Shown: positions 8,520-17,257, counted from the stretch's first letter. The stretch is DNA of 64,000 nt from Streptomyces roseofulvus (GCF_039534915.1 NZ_BAAAWE010000001.1:3534001-3598000), one strand, 5' to 3'. Made by a program: numbers and translations. The notes: generated by a model from the sequence alone, not told the origin.

Positions 8520-9293
8520 TCAGTCCTGGGCTTCGAAGGTGTCCGGGACCGGGAGGGTGGACCAGTTCGGGACCGGCCAGGCGACGACGATGGCCCGGCC
8601 GACCACGTCGGTGAGGGGGACCATGCCGCCCCGGCCGTCGTTCTGGTGGTAGCGGGAGTCCTGGGAGTGCTGGCGGTGGTCGCCCATCACCCAGAGGTGG
8701 CCGGCCGGGACGGTGATCCTGAACTGGCCGCCGGCGTCGTTGCTGCACGGGGTGTTGCCCTCGTAGACGTACGGCTCGTCCAGCGGCTTGCCGTTGAGCT
8801 TGACCGGACCCGTGCCCTGGCATTCGACCGTGTCGCCGGCCACGCCGATGACGCGCTTGATCAGGTGCTGTTCGCCGGCCGCCGGCATCAGGCCGACGAA
8901 GCCGAGGACCTTCTGGGTGGTGCTGGGCGGCTTCAGCTCGTGGCCGGCGAGCCAGTCGGCGGGGTCGCGGAAGACGACGACCTCGCCGCGGTCGGGCTCC
9001 GAGCCGAACCAGGGGGTGAGCTTGTCGACCAGGACCCGGTCGTCCTCCTGGAGGGTGTTCTGCATGGACCCCGAGGGGATCAGGAACGCCTGCACCAGGA
9101 AGGTCTTGATCAGGAAGGCCAGCACCAGCGCGACCGCGGCCAGCAGCGGGTACTCCACCCAGGGGGAGAGGCGGCGGCGCTTCGGCGGCCGGGTGCCGGA
9201 GGCCGGCGCCTCGGGTTCGGGCCGCAAGTCCGTCGCCACGTCTCCCGCGTCCGTCACGTCCGCCGTCCCCGATTCAGTTGGTTCCTGCCGCAT
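8520..9293 (-). CDS. lepB: Signal peptidase I (type I leader peptidase)
   Basis: 257 aa. A cytoplasmic basic N-terminus (residues 1-45) precedes one transmembrane helix (about 48-72). Catalytic Ser76 is in PSGSM and Lys146 in LIKRVIGVAGD, the Ser/Lys dyad. GDHRQHSQDSR (204-214) is box E; the usual Asn after GD is His here, a mild departure. Cleaves Sec and Tat signal peptides on the outer membrane face. Streptomyces typically carry several paralogues, so this need not be the only one. The ABM-like gene follows 29 bp downstream. Confidence 0.94.
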   Translation of the reverse strand: MRQEPTESGTADVTDAGDVATDLRPEPEAPASGTRPPKRRRLSPWVEYPLLAAVALVLAFLIKTFLVQAFLIPSGSMQNTLQEDDRVLVDKLTPWFGSEPDRGEVVVFRDPADWLAGHELKPPSTTQKVLGFVGLMPAAGEQHLIKRVIGVAGDTVECQGTGPVKLNGKPLDEPYVYEGNTPCSNDAGGQFRITVPAGHLWVMGDHRQHSQDSRYHQNDGRGGMVPLTDVVGRAIVVAWPVPNWSTLPVPDTFEAQD

Positions 9294-9392
9294 GGGACGA
9301 CCCTAGGCCCGGAGTCCACCGGGTCGCAGCCTTCCCGGGCGTTCACCCTCCTTATGAGTGACCGTCGGGGTCGTCGGTGCCCGCCCTGCGCC

Positions 9393-11303
9393 TCAGCGGA
9401 GTTCCTCCGGGCAGGCCGTGCCGCGCGGGAAGAGCTTGTACGGGGCGGCCAGGCGGTACGTACCGGCCTTGGGGGCGATCAGCTCCGTCCACTCGTCGCC
9501 CTGCTCGTCCGGCTCCGCCTTCAGCAGGCAGCCGTTCTCGTTGGCGAAGACCTTCGGGATCTCGTGCTCGGACTCCTCCCGCGCCAGCTTGGACGCCTCC
9601 GTCTCCTGCGGGGGCTCCAGCTTGCCGCCGTTCTCGTCCATCAGCGCCAGCCAGGGCGACCACGGCACCCGGATCGTGATCCGGGCCGGGCGGTCCAGGC
9701 GGAGGACGACCTCGTTCTCGGCGGCGCGCTCGACCTGCGCCGGGGCGTCCGCGAGCGGCGTGGCGTCGGCGACCTCGTACAGCCGCCAGTTCGCGTCGGC
9801 CCACACCTGGCTCAGGTACGGCAGGCCCTGCGCGACGAGCTCCGCCTCCCGCTCCGCGCCCGAGTCGGGGGCGCCCGTCGGGAGGACGACGTACCGGACG
9901 GACCAGCGGTGCAGCCACTCCCGGTAGTTCACGGCGTTGAGGGTGTCGTCGTAGAAGAGGGGGTTGCGCTCCATGTCCGCCTGGCGGTTCCAGCCGCGCG
10001 CCAGGTTGATGTACGGGCTGAGCGCCGAGGACTCGCGGTGGCTGGAGGCCGGCACGACCTCGACCCGCGCCTTGCGGGCGTCCCGCACCTGGAGCTGGTT
10101 GATCAGCGGCGCCACCTCGAAGGCCCAGGAGGCGTCGGGGCGGGTGCGGATCACGTCGTCGACGCCCTTGAAGCCGATCCAGAAGTTCAGCCCGAGGAAG
10201 GCGACGACCAGCGCGTACCAGCGGCGCGAGCGCGGGCGCGTGTACGGCAGGGCGGCCAGCAGCGCCACGCCCGCGAAGAGCATCGGGAGCCGCGAGATGT
10301 TCGAGCCGATCTGGGAGTCGATCAGCCAGGTCAGGAAGGTGCCGACGGTGTAGCAGGCGGCGGCGGTGCGGACCGTGAGCCAGTCCCTCGGCACCAGGAC
10401 GAGGACGAGGATCCCGAAGGCCAGCGGCAGCGCCGTGGACGCGAAGGCCATCGGCTGGGTGCCGGAGAAGGGGAAGAGCCAGGAGGAGAGGGCGACGATC
10501 GCCACCGGGGCGAGGCCGACCGCGTACGCGCCCGGGCGCCGCTTGTTCAGGAAGAGCGCCGCGGCCACGACCCCGAGGAACAGACCGGCGACCGGGCTGC
10601 ACGCCGTCGCGAGCCCGGACAGCGGCACCGCCACGGCCGCCTTCGCCCAGCGCTTGCGGCGCCAGCGGTGCGGCCAGCAGAAGACGGCGGCGACCGCGCC
10701 GAGCGCGAACATCATGCCGAGCCCGAAGGTCACCCGGCCCGACAGCGCGTTGCAGAGGAAGGCGAAGACGCCCGCGAGGGAGCACGCCATCGGGTTCCGC
10801 ACGGCCGGGACCCGCACGAGGATCAGCGCGGTCAGGGCGGCGGAGAGCGTCCCCGCGATCATCATGGTCGAGCGGACGCCGAGCACCGACATGACGTACG
10901 GCGAGACCACGCTGTACGAGACCGGGTGCATGCCCCCGTACCAGGCCAGGTTGTACGCCGAGTCGGGGTGCCGGCCGACGAACTCGGCCCAGGCGTCCTG
11001 CGCCGCCAGGTCGCCGCCGCTGTTCGCGAAGTAGAAGAACCACACGATGTGGAGGAGGGCGGCGACGCCCGTCGCCACCATCACCGGGTAGCGGCGCTTG
11101 CGCCGGCGCGTCGGGGGCGGGGACGGCGGCGTCGGGGGCGTGGTCCGCTCGGGGGCGGAGCGCTGGTTCGGGAGCACTATTCGCGAGGGTGAACCGGGGG
11201 TCGTGGGTGGGGAAGGGGGGTGGGCGTCCTGCTCGGACTCCCCCGCGGGACGGGGCGTGGCGGCCGTGCTGCGGCCCGCGCGTGTCGGCTCGGCGGTGGT
11301 CAC
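9393..11303 (-). CDS. Large polytopic membrane protein, GT-C glycosyltransferase-like topology
   Basis: 636 aa from the GTG preceded by GGAAAGGG; a longer reading adds a 40-residue low-complexity leader without an RBS. A cytoplasmic Pro/Arg-rich N-terminus (about 1-60) leads into about ten hydrophobic helices (YPVMVATGVAALLHIVWFF onward), then a soluble C-terminal domain of about 230 residues. An early extracellular Asp (GGDLAAQDAWAEF) and the soluble tail resemble polyprenyl-phosphate-dependent GT-C enzymes, but I do not recognise a specific family. It lies downstream of the D,D-carboxypeptidase on the same strand, suggesting a cell-envelope role. Confidence 0.7.
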   Translation of the reverse strand: MTTAEPTRAGRSTAATPRPAGESEQDAHPPSPPTTPGSPSRIVLPNQRSAPERTTPPTPPSPPPTRRRKRRYPVMVATGVAALLHIVWFFYFANSGGDLAAQDAWAEFVGRHPDSAYNLAWYGGMHPVSYSVVSPYVMSVLGVRSTMMIAGTLSAALTALILVRVPAVRNPMACSLAGVFAFLCNALSGRVTFGLGMMFALGAVAAVFCWPHRWRRKRWAKAAVAVPLSGLATACSPVAGLFLGVVAAALFLNKRRPGAYAVGLAPVAIVALSSWLFPFSGTQPMAFASTALPLAFGILVLVLVPRDWLTVRTAAACYTVGTFLTWLIDSQIGSNISRLPMLFAGVALLAALPYTRPRSRRWYALVVAFLGLNFWIGFKGVDDVIRTRPDASWAFEVAPLINQLQVRDARKARVEVVPASSHRESSALSPYINLARGWNRQADMERNPLFYDDTLNAVNYREWLHRWSVRYVVLPTGAPDSGAEREAELVAQGLPYLSQVWADANWRLYEVADATPLADAPAQVERAAENEVVLRLDRPARITIRVPWSPWLALMDENGGKLEPPQETEASKLAREESEHEIPKVFANENGCLLKAEPDEQGDEWTELIAPKAGTYRLAAPYKLFPRGTACPEELR

Positions 11304-11456
11304 TGCGGCCCTTTCCCGTGCTGCTTCCCTCTGCCCGTCTCGCGTCCCGCGCGGTTCCGCGTGTCGCGTCTCGTCCCCAGAAGACGCTAACAGCAGGGCG
11401 CCCCGGTCGTCCGGGGCGCCCACCCGATCAGGTCAGCCGGCCGCGCGGCCCGCGCG

Positions 11457-13685
11457 TCAGCGCACCCGGGTCAGCTTCTTGTCGAAGCCGGGCTCCACCA
11501 GGTCGGTCCGGAGCGCCACCGGGGCGCTGACCTTGCCGGTGCCCGTGCCGATCGAGACGGTGCCGACGACGTCCCCGGCCTTGCCGGAGTGCGGGACGGC
11601 CTTTCCGCCGTCGGTCAGCGCCAGCCGGACCTCCAGGCCCGGCCAGCCGACCGCCTTGAGGTCCTTCGTCGCGACGACCGGCGTCCGGCCGCCGAGGCCG
11701 TCGTCGATGTAGCCGACGACCTGGTCCTTCTTGACGAAGGTGGCGGAGGTGACGTCGTTCTGCGCCTTCTGGATCAGCTTGAGGCTGTTGTCGATGGCGA
11801 GCTGGAGCTTGTCGTTGAGGACCTTCGCGTTCTTCGCGCCCATCACGATGCCGAGGATGCGGCGGTTCTGGCCGTCGACCACGGTGTTCGCCGACCAGAG
11901 CAGGTTGCCGCCGGCCGGGGTGGACGAGCCGGTCTTGATGCCGTTCACACCGTCGTGGAGCAGGATGTTGTTGTTGTTCTCGATGCGGCCGTTGATGCCG
12001 TCCACGGTCACGTTCGGCATGTTCACGATCTCGCGGAACACGTCGTACTGCATGACCGCCTTCGCCAGCTTCAGCTGGTCCCGCGGGGTGGAGACGGTGG
12101 AGTCGAGCAGGCCGGACGGGTCCGTGTAGCGGGACTGGGTCATGCCCAGGTCCTTGGCGGCGGCGTTCATCTTGTCGACGAACGCCTGCTCCGAGCCGGC
12201 GTCCCAGCGCGCGAGCAGCCGGGCCACGTTGTTGGCCGAGGGGATCATCAGGAGCTGCAGGAGCTCCTTCTCCGAGTAGGTCTGGCCCTCCTTGACCGCC
12301 GCCGTCGACTCGTGGACCGCGTTCGCCTGGTCGGCGGCCTTCTTGTCGATGGTGATCTCGGGGCCCTCCTTGTTCCCCTTGATCGGGTGGTCGCGGAGGA
12401 TCACGTACGCCGTCATCGTCTTCGTCACGGACGCGATCGGGGCCGGCTTCTGCGCGCCCCACGTGCCCATGGAGCCGACGCCCTCGACCTCCACCGCGCC
12501 CTGGCCCTCGTCCGGCCACGGCATCTGGAGCGGGCCGCCCTCGAAGGTGTACGTCGGCGCGGCGGAGAGCTTCAGCGCGGGTGCCGGAAGCGGCCGGACC
12601 ATCTGCACGATCGCAAAGACGATCAGGAGGAGCAGGACCAGCGGGGTCCAGATGCGGACCCGGCGCAGGGTCGTGCGCCAGGCGTTCGGCGGCGGGGGCG
12701 GCGTGTTCGTGAGCTCGGCCAGGAGGTCGAGCGGGGGCAGCGGCGGGAGCGGCTGCTGCCGGGTGCGCTCGGGCTCGCCGAGGACGGGGGCGGCGGCCGG
12801 GGCGGACGCGGCCGGCTTGTCGGCGGAGGCGGGGGTGGAGGCCCCGGTGGAGGGCGTCTTCCGCTCGGTCGGGAGGTCCGGGCGGAGCGGTACGAAGGTG
12901 CTCGTCCGCTCGCTGTCGGAGTCGGCGGCGGCGCCCGTGGCGGCGGCGTCGCGCGGCAGCTTGAACGCGGTCGTCGGCTGGTCCACGGCGGGCGCGGCCG
13001 GCGGACGGACGGCCCGGAACATGGTGGTGGGCTGGTCGACCGGCTCCTCGGCCACGGGCGCGGGCGCGGCGGCCTCCGGCTCGGACGAGGGCTTCGTCCC
13101 GGACGAGGGCTTCGTCCCGGACGTCGGCGTCTCCGGCTTGGGCGTCTCCGGCTTCGGCTCCGCGGGCTTCGGCGTCTCCGGCTTCTTCGCGGCGAACCAG
13201 GACGGCTCCGCCGCCTTCGGCGCGTCGTCGGCGTCCCGGTCGGCCTCGGAGGCCGCCGCGGGCTCCTCCGGCGCGGAAGCGGGCTCCTCGGGCGTCCGGG
13301 ACGCCTCAGGCGCCGCGTCGTCGGCCTCGGCCTCCTCGGCGTCGGCACGACCGTCCGAGGCCCCGTCCCCGGCCTCGTCCTCCGCAGGACCGTCCTCGGT
13401 CTCCTCCGGCGCCGCCGTCGCGACCCAGGCCGCCACGGCCTGCTTCAGACGGTCGCCGCCCTCGCCCCGCGGCTCCGCCGCGGGCTTGTCGGCCGGCTTC
13501 TCCGCGTCGTCCTCCGGGGCGCGCGGCGCCAGGGTCTTGAAGACGGCCGTCGGCTGGTCCACCCGGTCCGGCGCGGACACCCCGGACGCCGGGGTCCCCG
13601 AGGACGCAACCGTCGGCGCCGCTGCCGTCGTCTTCCCCTCCGACGACCCCTGCTGCTCCGCCCTGTCGGGGGACTCGCCCGCCAC
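11457..13685 (-). CDS. D-alanyl-D-alanine carboxypeptidase (PBP5/DacA type) with long cytoplasmic tail
   Basis: 742 aa from GTG behind GGAGGAGG. All three penicillin-binding motifs are present: SVTK (419-422, nucleophile Ser419), SAN (483-485) and KTG (584-586). One transmembrane helix near residues 355-375 (WTPLVLLLLIVFAIVQMV) places the peptidase domain outside. The first about 350 residues are acidic, Pro/Ala/Glu-rich and disordered, with recurring (V)DQPTxxF(K/R) motifs near residues 42, 215 and 233 and a related ERTSTF near 257. Usual family length is about 400, so the tail is an actinobacterial addition. Trims peptidoglycan stem pentapeptides. Divergent from the GPP34 gene. Confidence 0.92.
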   Translation of the reverse strand: MAGESPDRAEQQGSSEGKTTAAAPTVASSGTPASGVSAPDRVDQPTAVFKTLAPRAPEDDAEKPADKPAAEPRGEGGDRLKQAVAAWVATAAPEETEDGPAEDEAGDGASDGRADAEEAEADDAAPEASRTPEEPASAPEEPAAASEADRDADDAPKAAEPSWFAAKKPETPKPAEPKPETPKPETPTSGTKPSSGTKPSSEPEAAAPAPVAEEPVDQPTTMFRAVRPPAAPAVDQPTTAFKLPRDAAATGAAADSDSERTSTFVPLRPDLPTERKTPSTGASTPASADKPAASAPAAAPVLGEPERTRQQPLPPLPPLDLLAELTNTPPPPPNAWRTTLRRVRIWTPLVLLLLIVFAIVQMVRPLPAPALKLSAAPTYTFEGGPLQMPWPDEGQGAVEVEGVGSMGTWGAQKPAPIASVTKTMTAYVILRDHPIKGNKEGPEITIDKKAADQANAVHESTAAVKEGQTYSEKELLQLLMIPSANNVARLLARWDAGSEQAFVDKMNAAAKDLGMTQSRYTDPSGLLDSTVSTPRDQLKLAKAVMQYDVFREIVNMPNVTVDGINGRIENNNNILLHDGVNGIKTGSSTPAGGNLLWSANTVVDGQNRRILGIVMGAKNAKVLNDKLQLAIDNSLKLIQKAQNDVTSATFVKKDQVVGYIDDGLGGRTPVVATKDLKAVGWPGLEVRLALTDGGKAVPHSGKAGDVVGTVSIGTGTGKVSAPVALRTDLVEPGFDKKLTRVR

Positions 13686-13817
13686 CGTGCCTCCTCCATG
13701 CGTCATACGTACGTCCGAACCGTCTACCAGTGTCCTGTGTGAACCCCTTGGCTCCCGTGCTAGACGAGAACGACATACCTACTGGTTCCAGGACGAACCA
13801 CCCAGGCACTCTCGACA

Positions 13818-13851
13818 GATGAATGTGAGAGGGGTCACCCTGTCATTCATC
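13818..13851. promoter_or_regulatory. 34-bp dyad between carboxypeptidase and GPP34 genes
   Basis: Outer arms GATGAATG (13818-13825) and CATTCATC (13844-13851) are perfect inverted repeats, and the centre contains the near-palindrome GGGTCACCC. It lies 17 bp before the GPP34 start and about 130 bp from the carboxypeptidase start. Probable operator for one or both divergent genes; the binding protein is unknown. Confidence 0.5.
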
Positions 13852-13868
13852 CACGCGGGGAGGCATGG

Positions 13869-14567
13869 ATGGGCAGGAGCCGCAGAACCATTCCGGAGGA
13901 GCTTCTGCTGCTCGCTCTGGACCCGGCCACGGGTACCACAGCGCAGCCGCAGTCGCTCGACCTGGGCCTTGCCGGAGCACAGCTAGTGGAGCTGGCTCTG
14001 GCAGGACGGATAGCCCCTGACGGGGATCGTATCGCCGTGGTGATGCCACGGCCGACCGGAGATCCGACTCTGGACTCCGCACTGGAACTGCTGCGCAGGC
14101 GCGGCAGTCCGGTCCGGGCCGTCCACTGGATCGGCGGGCCCCGGCTGGGGCTCCGCCAGACGTATCTCTCGCATCTGGAGCGATGCGGCATGGTGCATGC
14201 CGTGGAGGGCCAGATGTGCGGGGTGCTGCCGACGACTCGCTACCAGGCGACGGACACGGCGATCAGCCGGGAGATCAGGGCCCGGCTGGACAGTGCGATC
14301 CGCACCGGCGTACCACCGGACCCGCGGACCGCGGCGCTCGCCGCACTGGCCCACGCGGTCGGTCTCGGCAAGCACCTGTACCCCGGCAACGAAGGACGGT
14401 CGTCGCGGTCCCGGCTGCGCGACCTGATCCGGCACGACCCCATGGGCGGTCTGGTGGCGCACGCCGTCATGGACGTCCAGAACGGCGCGGCCGCACAGCC
14501 GCGCCGGAGCGGTCAGGGCGTCCCCGCCCAGCCGCGGGGCAGCATGGCCCGCGCCGCCGCCCACTGA
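13869..14567 (+). CDS. GPP34 (GOLPH3/Vps74-like) family phosphoprotein
   Basis: 232 aa, normal for bacterial GPP34 proteins. The signature opening IPEELLLLALDPATG, LAGAQLVELALAGRI and the later LDSALELLRRR, TRYQATD and TAALAALAHAVGLGKHLYPG blocks match the GOLPH3 fold, an all-helical protein binding phosphatidylinositol-4-phosphate in eukaryotes. Actinobacteria, especially Streptomyces, have many paralogues of unknown function, probably acting at the membrane surface. Start chosen at the second ATG (13869) because GGGGAGG is 6 nt upstream; an ATG at 13865 is in another frame. Divergent from the carboxypeptidase, with a long dyad between. Confidence 0.88.
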   Translation: MGRSRRTIPEELLLLALDPATGTTAQPQSLDLGLAGAQLVELALAGRIAPDGDRIAVVMPRPTGDPTLDSALELLRRRGSPVRAVHWIGGPRLGLRQTYLSHLERCGMVHAVEGQMCGVLPTTRYQATDTAISREIRARLDSAIRTGVPPDPRTAALAALAHAVGLGKHLYPGNEGRSSRSRLRDLIRHDPMGGLVAHAVMDVQNGAAAQPRRSGQGVPAQPRGSMARAAAH

Positions 14568-14751
14568 GGCCGGCGCACCCGACCCACCCGTACGCACCCG
14601 CACCGCGCGGCGTACACGCACCACGCACACGTACCCTCCGGGAGCCGCACAGAGGTGTGCGGGGCGCCTTCGGGCGTCCCGCACATCCGCGTCGAATCCG
14701 AGCACCCGCACGGGCGTTGTCGCGTTTTCCCAGCGCTGGCCACACCTTTGG

Positions 14752-14764
14752 TGGCAGTCTGCCA
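14752..14764. promoter_or_regulatory. TGGCAG-T-CTGCCA palindrome upstream of HTH gene
   Basis: A perfect 13-bp palindrome 57 bp before the GTG of the HTH-DUF5753 gene, within a 253-bp gene-free stretch. An autoregulatory operator is a reasonable guess. The rest of this gap shows no other clear feature. Confidence 0.4.
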
Positions 14765-14820
14765 AGCAGTAGATACTCACAGCTACGCATCGCAGACATG
14801 CAGCCGGAGGTGCAGTTTCC

Positions 14821-15681
14821 GTGGCGTCCAGTGTCAACCCCACCGTCAGGCGACGCCGATTGGGCCAGGAGCTGCGCAAGCTCCGCGAGGGCAAGGGCAT
14901 GACGGCCGAACAGGTCGCCGAGCGCCTCCTCGTCTCCCAGTCCAAGATCAGCCGGCTCGAGAACGGCCGCCGCTCCATCAGCCAGCGCGACGTGCGCGAC
15001 CTGTGCGGGGTGTACGAGGTCGAGGACGAGGCCATGGTCAACTCCCTCATGCAGATGGCCAAGGACTCACGGCAGCAGGGCTGGTGGCACGCCTTCGGCG
15101 ACATCCCGTACAGCGTCTACATCGGTCTGGAGACGGACGCGCAGAGCCTGCGCGTCTACGAGCCGCAGATCATCCCCGGTCTGCTCCAGACCCGCGCGTA
15201 CGCCACCGCCGTCATCTCCGGCGCGCTCCCCGAGTCGACGCCCGCGGACATCGAGAAGCGGACCAACGTCCGCACCCGCCGCCAGGAGCGGATCAACAAC
15301 GAGGAGAACCCGCTGCGGCTGTGGGCGGTCATCGACGAGGCGGCGCTGCGCCGGGTCGTCGGCAACCGGCAGGTGATGGTCGAGCAGCTGGAGCACCTCG
15401 TCGAGCAGTCGCACCTGCCGCACGTGACGGTGCAGGTGCTGCCCTTCGACACGGGCGCGCACCCGGGCATCAGCGGCCAGTACTCGATCCTGGAGTTCCC
15501 GGACGCCTCCGACTCCAGCGTCGTCTACATCGAGGGGGTGACGAGCGACCTGTACCTGGAGAAGGGGCCGGACGTGTCGAAGTACAGCTTCATGTACGAG
15601 CACCTGCGGGCGCAGGCGCTGGGCGTGGAGCAGACGCGGGAGTTCGTCGCCGACATCGCGAAGGGGTACGCCCAGGGCTGA
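14821..15681 (+). CDS. XRE-family HTH regulator with DUF5753 domain (WhiJ type)
   Basis: 286 aa, standard for the family. GTG start with GGAGGTG 8 nt upstream. The N-terminal XRE helix-turn-helix (LRKLREGKGMTAEQVAERLLVSQSKISRLENG, about 18-52) is followed by the DUF5753 ligand/partner domain (about 85-280; AYEPQIIPGLLQT-type motif as VYEPQIIPGLLQTRAYA and LPHVTVQVLPFDTGAHPG). Such proteins work with a small DUF397 partner encoded nearby, as WhiJ does in Streptomyces coelicolor, controlling development or antibiotic genes. The DUF397 gene lies 342 bp downstream, separated by a 20-bp tandem repeat. Confidence 0.93.
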   Translation: MASSVNPTVRRRRLGQELRKLREGKGMTAEQVAERLLVSQSKISRLENGRRSISQRDVRDLCGVYEVEDEAMVNSLMQMAKDSRQQGWWHAFGDIPYSVYIGLETDAQSLRVYEPQIIPGLLQTRAYATAVISGALPESTPADIEKRTNVRTRRQERINNEENPLRLWAVIDEAALRRVVGNRQVMVEQLEHLVEQSHLPHVTVQVLPFDTGAHPGISGQYSILEFPDASDSSVVYIEGVTSDLYLEKGPDVSKYSFMYEHLRAQALGVEQTREFVADIAKGYAQG

Positions 15682-15710
15682 CGGCCCCCCGGACACTCGG
15701 GGCGGCCCGG

Positions 15711-15780
15711 GACGGTCGGGACGGTCCGGGGCGGTCGGGGACGGTCCGGGGCGGTCGGGGACGGTCCGGGGCGGTCCCGG
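15711..15780 (+). repeat. Tandem repeat, 20-bp GC-rich unit
   Basis: Three consecutive 20-bp units occupy 15721-15740, 15741-15760 and 15761-15780 (the last 3' imperfect), preceded by a degenerate half unit. It starts about 30 bp after the HTH stop codon and falls in the 341-bp gap before the DUF397 gene. All units lie in the same direction. Not a CRISPR: there are no spacers. Confidence 0.85.
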
Positions 15781-15916
15781 CAGGTCAGGCAGGTGGGGAC
15801 AGGCCCGGCAGGGAAGGCGCACCGGACAGCGCGCACCAGCGTGGGGGCGGATACGGTACACCCCCGACTCGGCCCGCCGGAAGCTCAGTTGGCATATGTC
15901 ACCCGGTCGTGTGAAC

Positions 15917-15950
15917 GCCGGTCCCGCCGCTCGGGACCGGCGAGTAGCGT
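15917..15950 (+). promoter_or_regulatory. Hairpin and possible promoter before DUF397 gene
   Basis: Inverted repeat GCCGGTCCCG (15917-15926) and CGGGACCGGC (15932-15941) is followed by TAGCGT (15945-15950), a possible -10 for the DUF397 gene 73 bp further on. Otherwise the gap between the tandem repeat and the gene holds nothing I can identify. Confidence 0.35.
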
Positions 15951-16022
15951 CGATCAGGCCGGTGGGGACACGCCGGCACCGACTCTCACGCCCCGTGGGG
16001 CAGAACCGGAGCTGAGCACATC

Positions 16023-16223
16023 ATGGCCATCATTCAGGGTGCCACCGACAACTGGACCAAGTCCTCCTACTCCGGCGGCAACGGCGCCTGCGTCGAGGTG
16101 AAGTCCCCGGTCGTCGCCGCCATCGCCGTCCGCGACTCCAAGGCGCCCGAGGGTCCGTCGCTCTCTTTCGGACCGGGCTCGTGGAACGCCTTCGTCGGCC
16201 AGGTGAGCAACGGGGCCCTCTGA
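16023..16223 (+). CDS. DUF397 domain small protein
   Basis: 66 aa. WTKSSYSGGNGACVEV followed by VAVRDSK (here IAVRDSKAPEGPSLSF) and W-x-x-F near the end is the complete DUF397 signature. These proteins are cognate partners, often antagonists, of DUF5753-type HTH regulators. The matching regulator is the preceding gene on the same strand, although 342 bp and a tandem repeat separate them, so it probably has its own promoter. A hairpin follows the stop. Confidence 0.93.
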   Translation: MAIIQGATDNWTKSSYSGGNGACVEVKSPVVAAIAVRDSKAPEGPSLSFGPGSWNAFVGQVSNGAL

Positions 16224-16257
16224 GCCTCGCAGCACCGCAGGCACCATCCGTGGAGCC

Positions 16258-16294
16258 GCCCTCTCGTCCGGTCCGCCGTCCTGGCCGAGAGGGC
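16258..16294 (+). terminator. Hairpin after DUF397 gene
   Basis: GCCCTCTCG (16258-16266) pairs with CGAGAGGGC (16286-16294), a 9-bp stem with a 19-nt loop, followed by TCTCTC. It lies 35 bp after the stop codon. Confidence 0.6.
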
Positions 16295-16309
16295 TCTCTC
16301 ATGTCCGGG

Positions 16310-16337
16310 CCCGGTCCGGACCCGGGTCCGGACCGGG
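16310..16337. terminator. 28-bp perfect GC palindrome
   Basis: A perfect palindrome built from CCGGTCCGGACC half-units. It lies 10 bp beyond the stop of the minus-strand EthD-like gene and behind the DUF397 gene, between convergent genes. Transcription termination for the minus-strand gene is the most economical reading. Confidence 0.5.
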
Positions 16338-16346
16338 CGGAGTCCG

Positions 16347-17171
16347 TCACCTCAGCTGATCCACGTACCGGTCCGTCCCCGGTACGGTCGGGACGAACGG
16401 CGCGACCAGTTCGACCCGCCCTTCCGCCCCCGCGAGGCCGTCGAGGTCCGCGAAGTGCTCCGCCCAGCAGGCGCGCGGGTCCCGTTCCAGGAACCAGAGC
16501 AGGGTGAGCCGGGTGTCGACGCCCTCCACCTGCTTCACGTACGTCATGCGGTCGCCGGGCAGCGGCGTCGGGCGGAAGACGGTCACCATCGCCGCCGGTG
16601 AACCGGCCAGCCGGCGCGGGAGTTCACGGGCGGCCAGCCGCTCCAGGAGTGCGGCGCGCTCCGCCGGGCCCGCGCAGTCCACGACCTGGAGGACCAGGCC
16701 CGCGTAGGGGTGGTCGAGGGCGTGGAAGTCGCGCGGACCGGCCGCCCCGTCCCGGTACACCGTCGTCTCGTGGTCCTGGAAGGACGTGAAGACGTGGGTG
16801 CGGTCGTGGTAGACGCGGGCGTCGCGGTTGAGGCGCTTGTTGATGGCGACGGTCCACTTCATGTGCGCGTCGTAGCGGCCCTCGGTGATCCAGTACGTGG
16901 AGAGGTAGCAGCCGGCGGTGACGGGCTGCGCGACGGCCGACTTCTCGGGCGTCCGGAGCTCCTGGAGGTCGCGGGTGGCGACCCAGCGGCGGCCCGCGTA
17001 CATCCAGGGCATCGCCATCGCGCCGGCGTAGTAGTGGTCGTCCTCGTACCAGCGGTTGTACGCGTACTCGTGCCCGGGGTGCGGTTCCACCAGGGTGATC
17101 AGGGCATGGCCGGGGCGGACCCCGTACGGCCCGTGGGCGGCCAGCTCCCCGTACGTCTCGGCGTCGCTCAT
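16347..17171 (-). CDS. EthD/dimeric alpha-beta barrel-like protein of unknown function
   Basis: 274 aa from the ATG of MSDAETYGELAAHGPYG; earlier starts cross the divergent promoter. HALITLVEPHPGHEYAYNRWYEDDHYYAGAMAMPWMYAGRRWVA resembles an EthD or dimeric alpha-beta barrel opening (strand, then YNxWYxxDH helix). The second half (VFRPTPLPGDRMTYVKQVEG, LTLLWFLERDP) may be a repeat of the fold. Such proteins often help degrade hydrophobic ring compounds, but no activity can be assigned. It is divergent from an SDR gene and shares one CTGACG-N3-CGTCAG operator with it, tying it to the catabolic genes further right. Confidence 0.72.
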   Translation of the reverse strand: MSDAETYGELAAHGPYGVRPGHALITLVEPHPGHEYAYNRWYEDDHYYAGAMAMPWMYAGRRWVATRDLQELRTPEKSAVAQPVTAGCYLSTYWITEGRYDAHMKWTVAINKRLNRDARVYHDRTHVFTSFQDHETTVYRDGAAGPRDFHALDHPYAGLVLQVVDCAGPAERAALLERLAARELPRRLAGSPAAMVTVFRPTPLPGDRMTYVKQVEGVDTRLTLLWFLERDPRACWAEHFADLDGLAGAEGRVELVAPFVPTVPGTDRYVDQLR

Positions 17172-17213
17172 CCTCCGTCGTCTCCCTTCCCAGTGCGGCT
17201 CGGGGCACCTACT

Positions 17214-17228
17214 CTGACGGACCGTCAG
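17214..17228. promoter_or_regulatory. CTGACG-N3-CGTCAG operator, site 1
   Basis: CTGACGGACCGTCAG has perfect 6-bp arms (in fact 7-1-7). It lies between the divergent EthD-like gene (42 bp away) and the SDR gene (29 bp away). It is the first of ten copies of this motif in the window. Confidence 0.85.
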
Positions 17229-17257
17229 ATGAGTGACCAGAGGCGGGAGGCACCCGG

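Noticed and set aside
16310..16337. 28-bp palindrome as an operator
   Set aside because: It lies at the end of convergent genes, not in a promoter, so termination is the simpler explanation.
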